DNA of 64,000 bases from Picochlorum sp. 'celeri' (taxonomy: Eukaryota > Chlorophyta > Trebouxiophyceae). Every line of letters starts with the position of its first letter. The first letter of the stretch is position 1. The stretch covers positions 806,001-870,000 of the forward strand of contig JAACMV010000023.1 in assembly GCA_010909725.1 (NCBI GenBank). The letters run 5' to 3'. A program made the position numbers and the translations under genes. Positions 63,117 through 64,000 of this stretch are shown piece after piece. The notes below the pieces were generated by a model that was not told the DNA's origin, did no database searches, and saw only the letters and a program-made list of their open reading frames with translations.

Positions 63117-64000
63117 TTATTCATCGTAGTCTTCCTCTGTGGCCTCATCAATTTCTTCGAGATCCACATCATCAGTGTAATCATCGACGTCCGTCGAAGA
63201 TGTTTTCATCTCCGGATCATCGATATCCAGGACATCACCCTCGTATCCAAAATATTTGACAATTTCACTAGCACTCTTGTAAGCCCTATCCTGCCATCCC
63301 TCGAGTGATCTTGCAGCAATGTTGATGCATTTAATGAAAAGCCTTGTTGCAGAATTATCACATCCAGGGGGCGGCCTTTTCGTTCGATTCAACGGATAAT
63401 GGTCCTACACAATATGTAAGTCAAAATTCATGAAGTGTGCCTTCCAGCTTGAAACATAAAAGTAATCAAACGTACAATGTAATCCCTCTTATCAAAGTGC
63501 CATTTCCCTATGACTGCAGGAGTAAATGTACCCTCAGGATCAAAGTCATTGGAGTACGTGTAGTGAATCAGAGCCGCCCTTCTTCCATTTTTACCATTCA
63601 ACTCTTTATCCCAAGGGGGCTGGGCCATGAATTCAGGGCGTAAATTGAATGCCTTGGGGCCTTCAGGAGTGACTGCAGCAGCAATGCTAAATGCATACCT
63701 GCACAACCAAAGCATATTAGTTCGACGTTCAAATACATATAAGAGAAACAGAACCTACATTTCAGATGTCCATCCCCAGAGTTCAAATGCCTCTTTATCC
63801 TGCTTGAGGGCAAACGAAATATTGAACCACTTGCTTGAGATTGGCCCCAACTGCTTTTTAGAAATCATCAATGGAGAGGGTCCTACATACACCGTCAGAT
63901 GCCAGTGAGTTTATGATTTGAGCATCATGTCTACAAGAAACATGTTTTGAGAGGCGTGGAACCAAACGCACCGACAGGGAAGAATTGCTTCAGAGGGACA
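63117..64000 (-). CDS. Hydroxyproline O-arabinosyltransferase / peptidyl-Ser galactosyltransferase-like, 5'-partial
   Basis: Minus-strand gene whose 5' part lies beyond the right edge. Exons seen: 64000-63972 (partial), 63882-63759, 63698-63476 and 63404-63117; introns start GTGCGT, GTAGGT and GTACGT and keep phase. The C-terminal pattern matches plant HPAT/SERGT enzymes: PSPLMISKKQL, the LWGWTSEMYAFSIA helix, FMAQPPWDKEL, ALIHYTYSNDFDPEG, VIGKWHFDKRDY, and RTKRPPPGC. It ends in an acidic Asp/Glu-rich tail unusual for the family. HPATs are Golgi type II enzymes that add arabinose to hydroxyproline in extensin-like proteins. It sits 226 bp upstream of the (SP)n glycoprotein gene on the same strand. 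Confidence 0.8.

Overview
This is a gene-dense nuclear window from a photosynthetic eukaryote, most likely a green alga. Evidence for a green lineage: a cycloartenol-type oxidosqualene cyclase carrying the cycloartenol-specific Tyr/His/Ile set, a Tab2/ATAB2-type plastid translation factor, CRY-DASH, an ITPK4-type inositol phosphate kinase, a plastid-style TrpG, a long (Ser-Pro)n secreted glycoprotein beside a hydroxyproline glycosyltransferase-like gene, a GH9 glucanase, and TGTAA motifs (the chlorophyte-type poly(A) signal) just after several stop codons. The species cannot be named from the sequence. The genetic code is standard. Genes have 0-4 short introns, mostly 65-120 bp. About half of the donors I placed read GT(A/G)CG rather than GTAAG.

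Layout. 0.3-9.7 kb: LisH-only TBL1-like protein, DAG lipase-like protein, GH9 glucanase, mitochondrial ClpP, CRY-DASH, secreted DUF285-repeat protein. 9.7-18.1 kb: a sparse kilobase with one doubtful membrane ORF, then GPHR, palmitoyl-protein thioesterase, CARM1-type PRMT, ankyrin protein, HAD phosphatase. 18.1-29.3 kb: ATR kinase (2,648 aa, three exons), cytosolic TyrRS, YL1/SWC2. 29.3-39.9 kb: small HSP with heat-shock promoter, Sfi1-like protein, PAC1-like proteasome chaperone, ITPK, cysteine desulfurase/selenocysteine lyase, an ENTH-ArfGAP fusion, EF-hand protein. 39.9-49.3 kb: rhodanese, cycloartenol synthase, Tab2, flavin amine oxidase, an XPA-C-like zinc-finger protein, second ankyrin protein. 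49.8-64 kb: fluoride exporter FEX, VPS33, TrpG, coiled-coil protein, ELOF1, AFG1 ATPase, membrane coiled-coil protein, XPA, (SP)n glycoprotein, and a partial HPAT-like glycosyltransferase running off the right edge.

Organisation: strands alternate almost gene by gene. Convergent neighbours are separated by as little as 2-8 bp between stop codons and divergent neighbours share short promoters, so most genes form head-to-head or tail-to-tail pairs, not operons. No organelle DNA, transposon, CRISPR array or tRNA gene was recognised. Functional themes are genome maintenance (ATR, XPA, ELOF1, CRY-DASH, YL1), trafficking (VPS33, ENTH-ArfGAP, GPHR), plastid and mitochondrial maintenance (Tab2, TrpG, ClpP, AFG1) and cell wall or secretion (GH9, (SP)n protein, HPAT-like, DUF285 protein). 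All exon boundaries are manual inferences from splice dinucleotides, reading phase and family fit.
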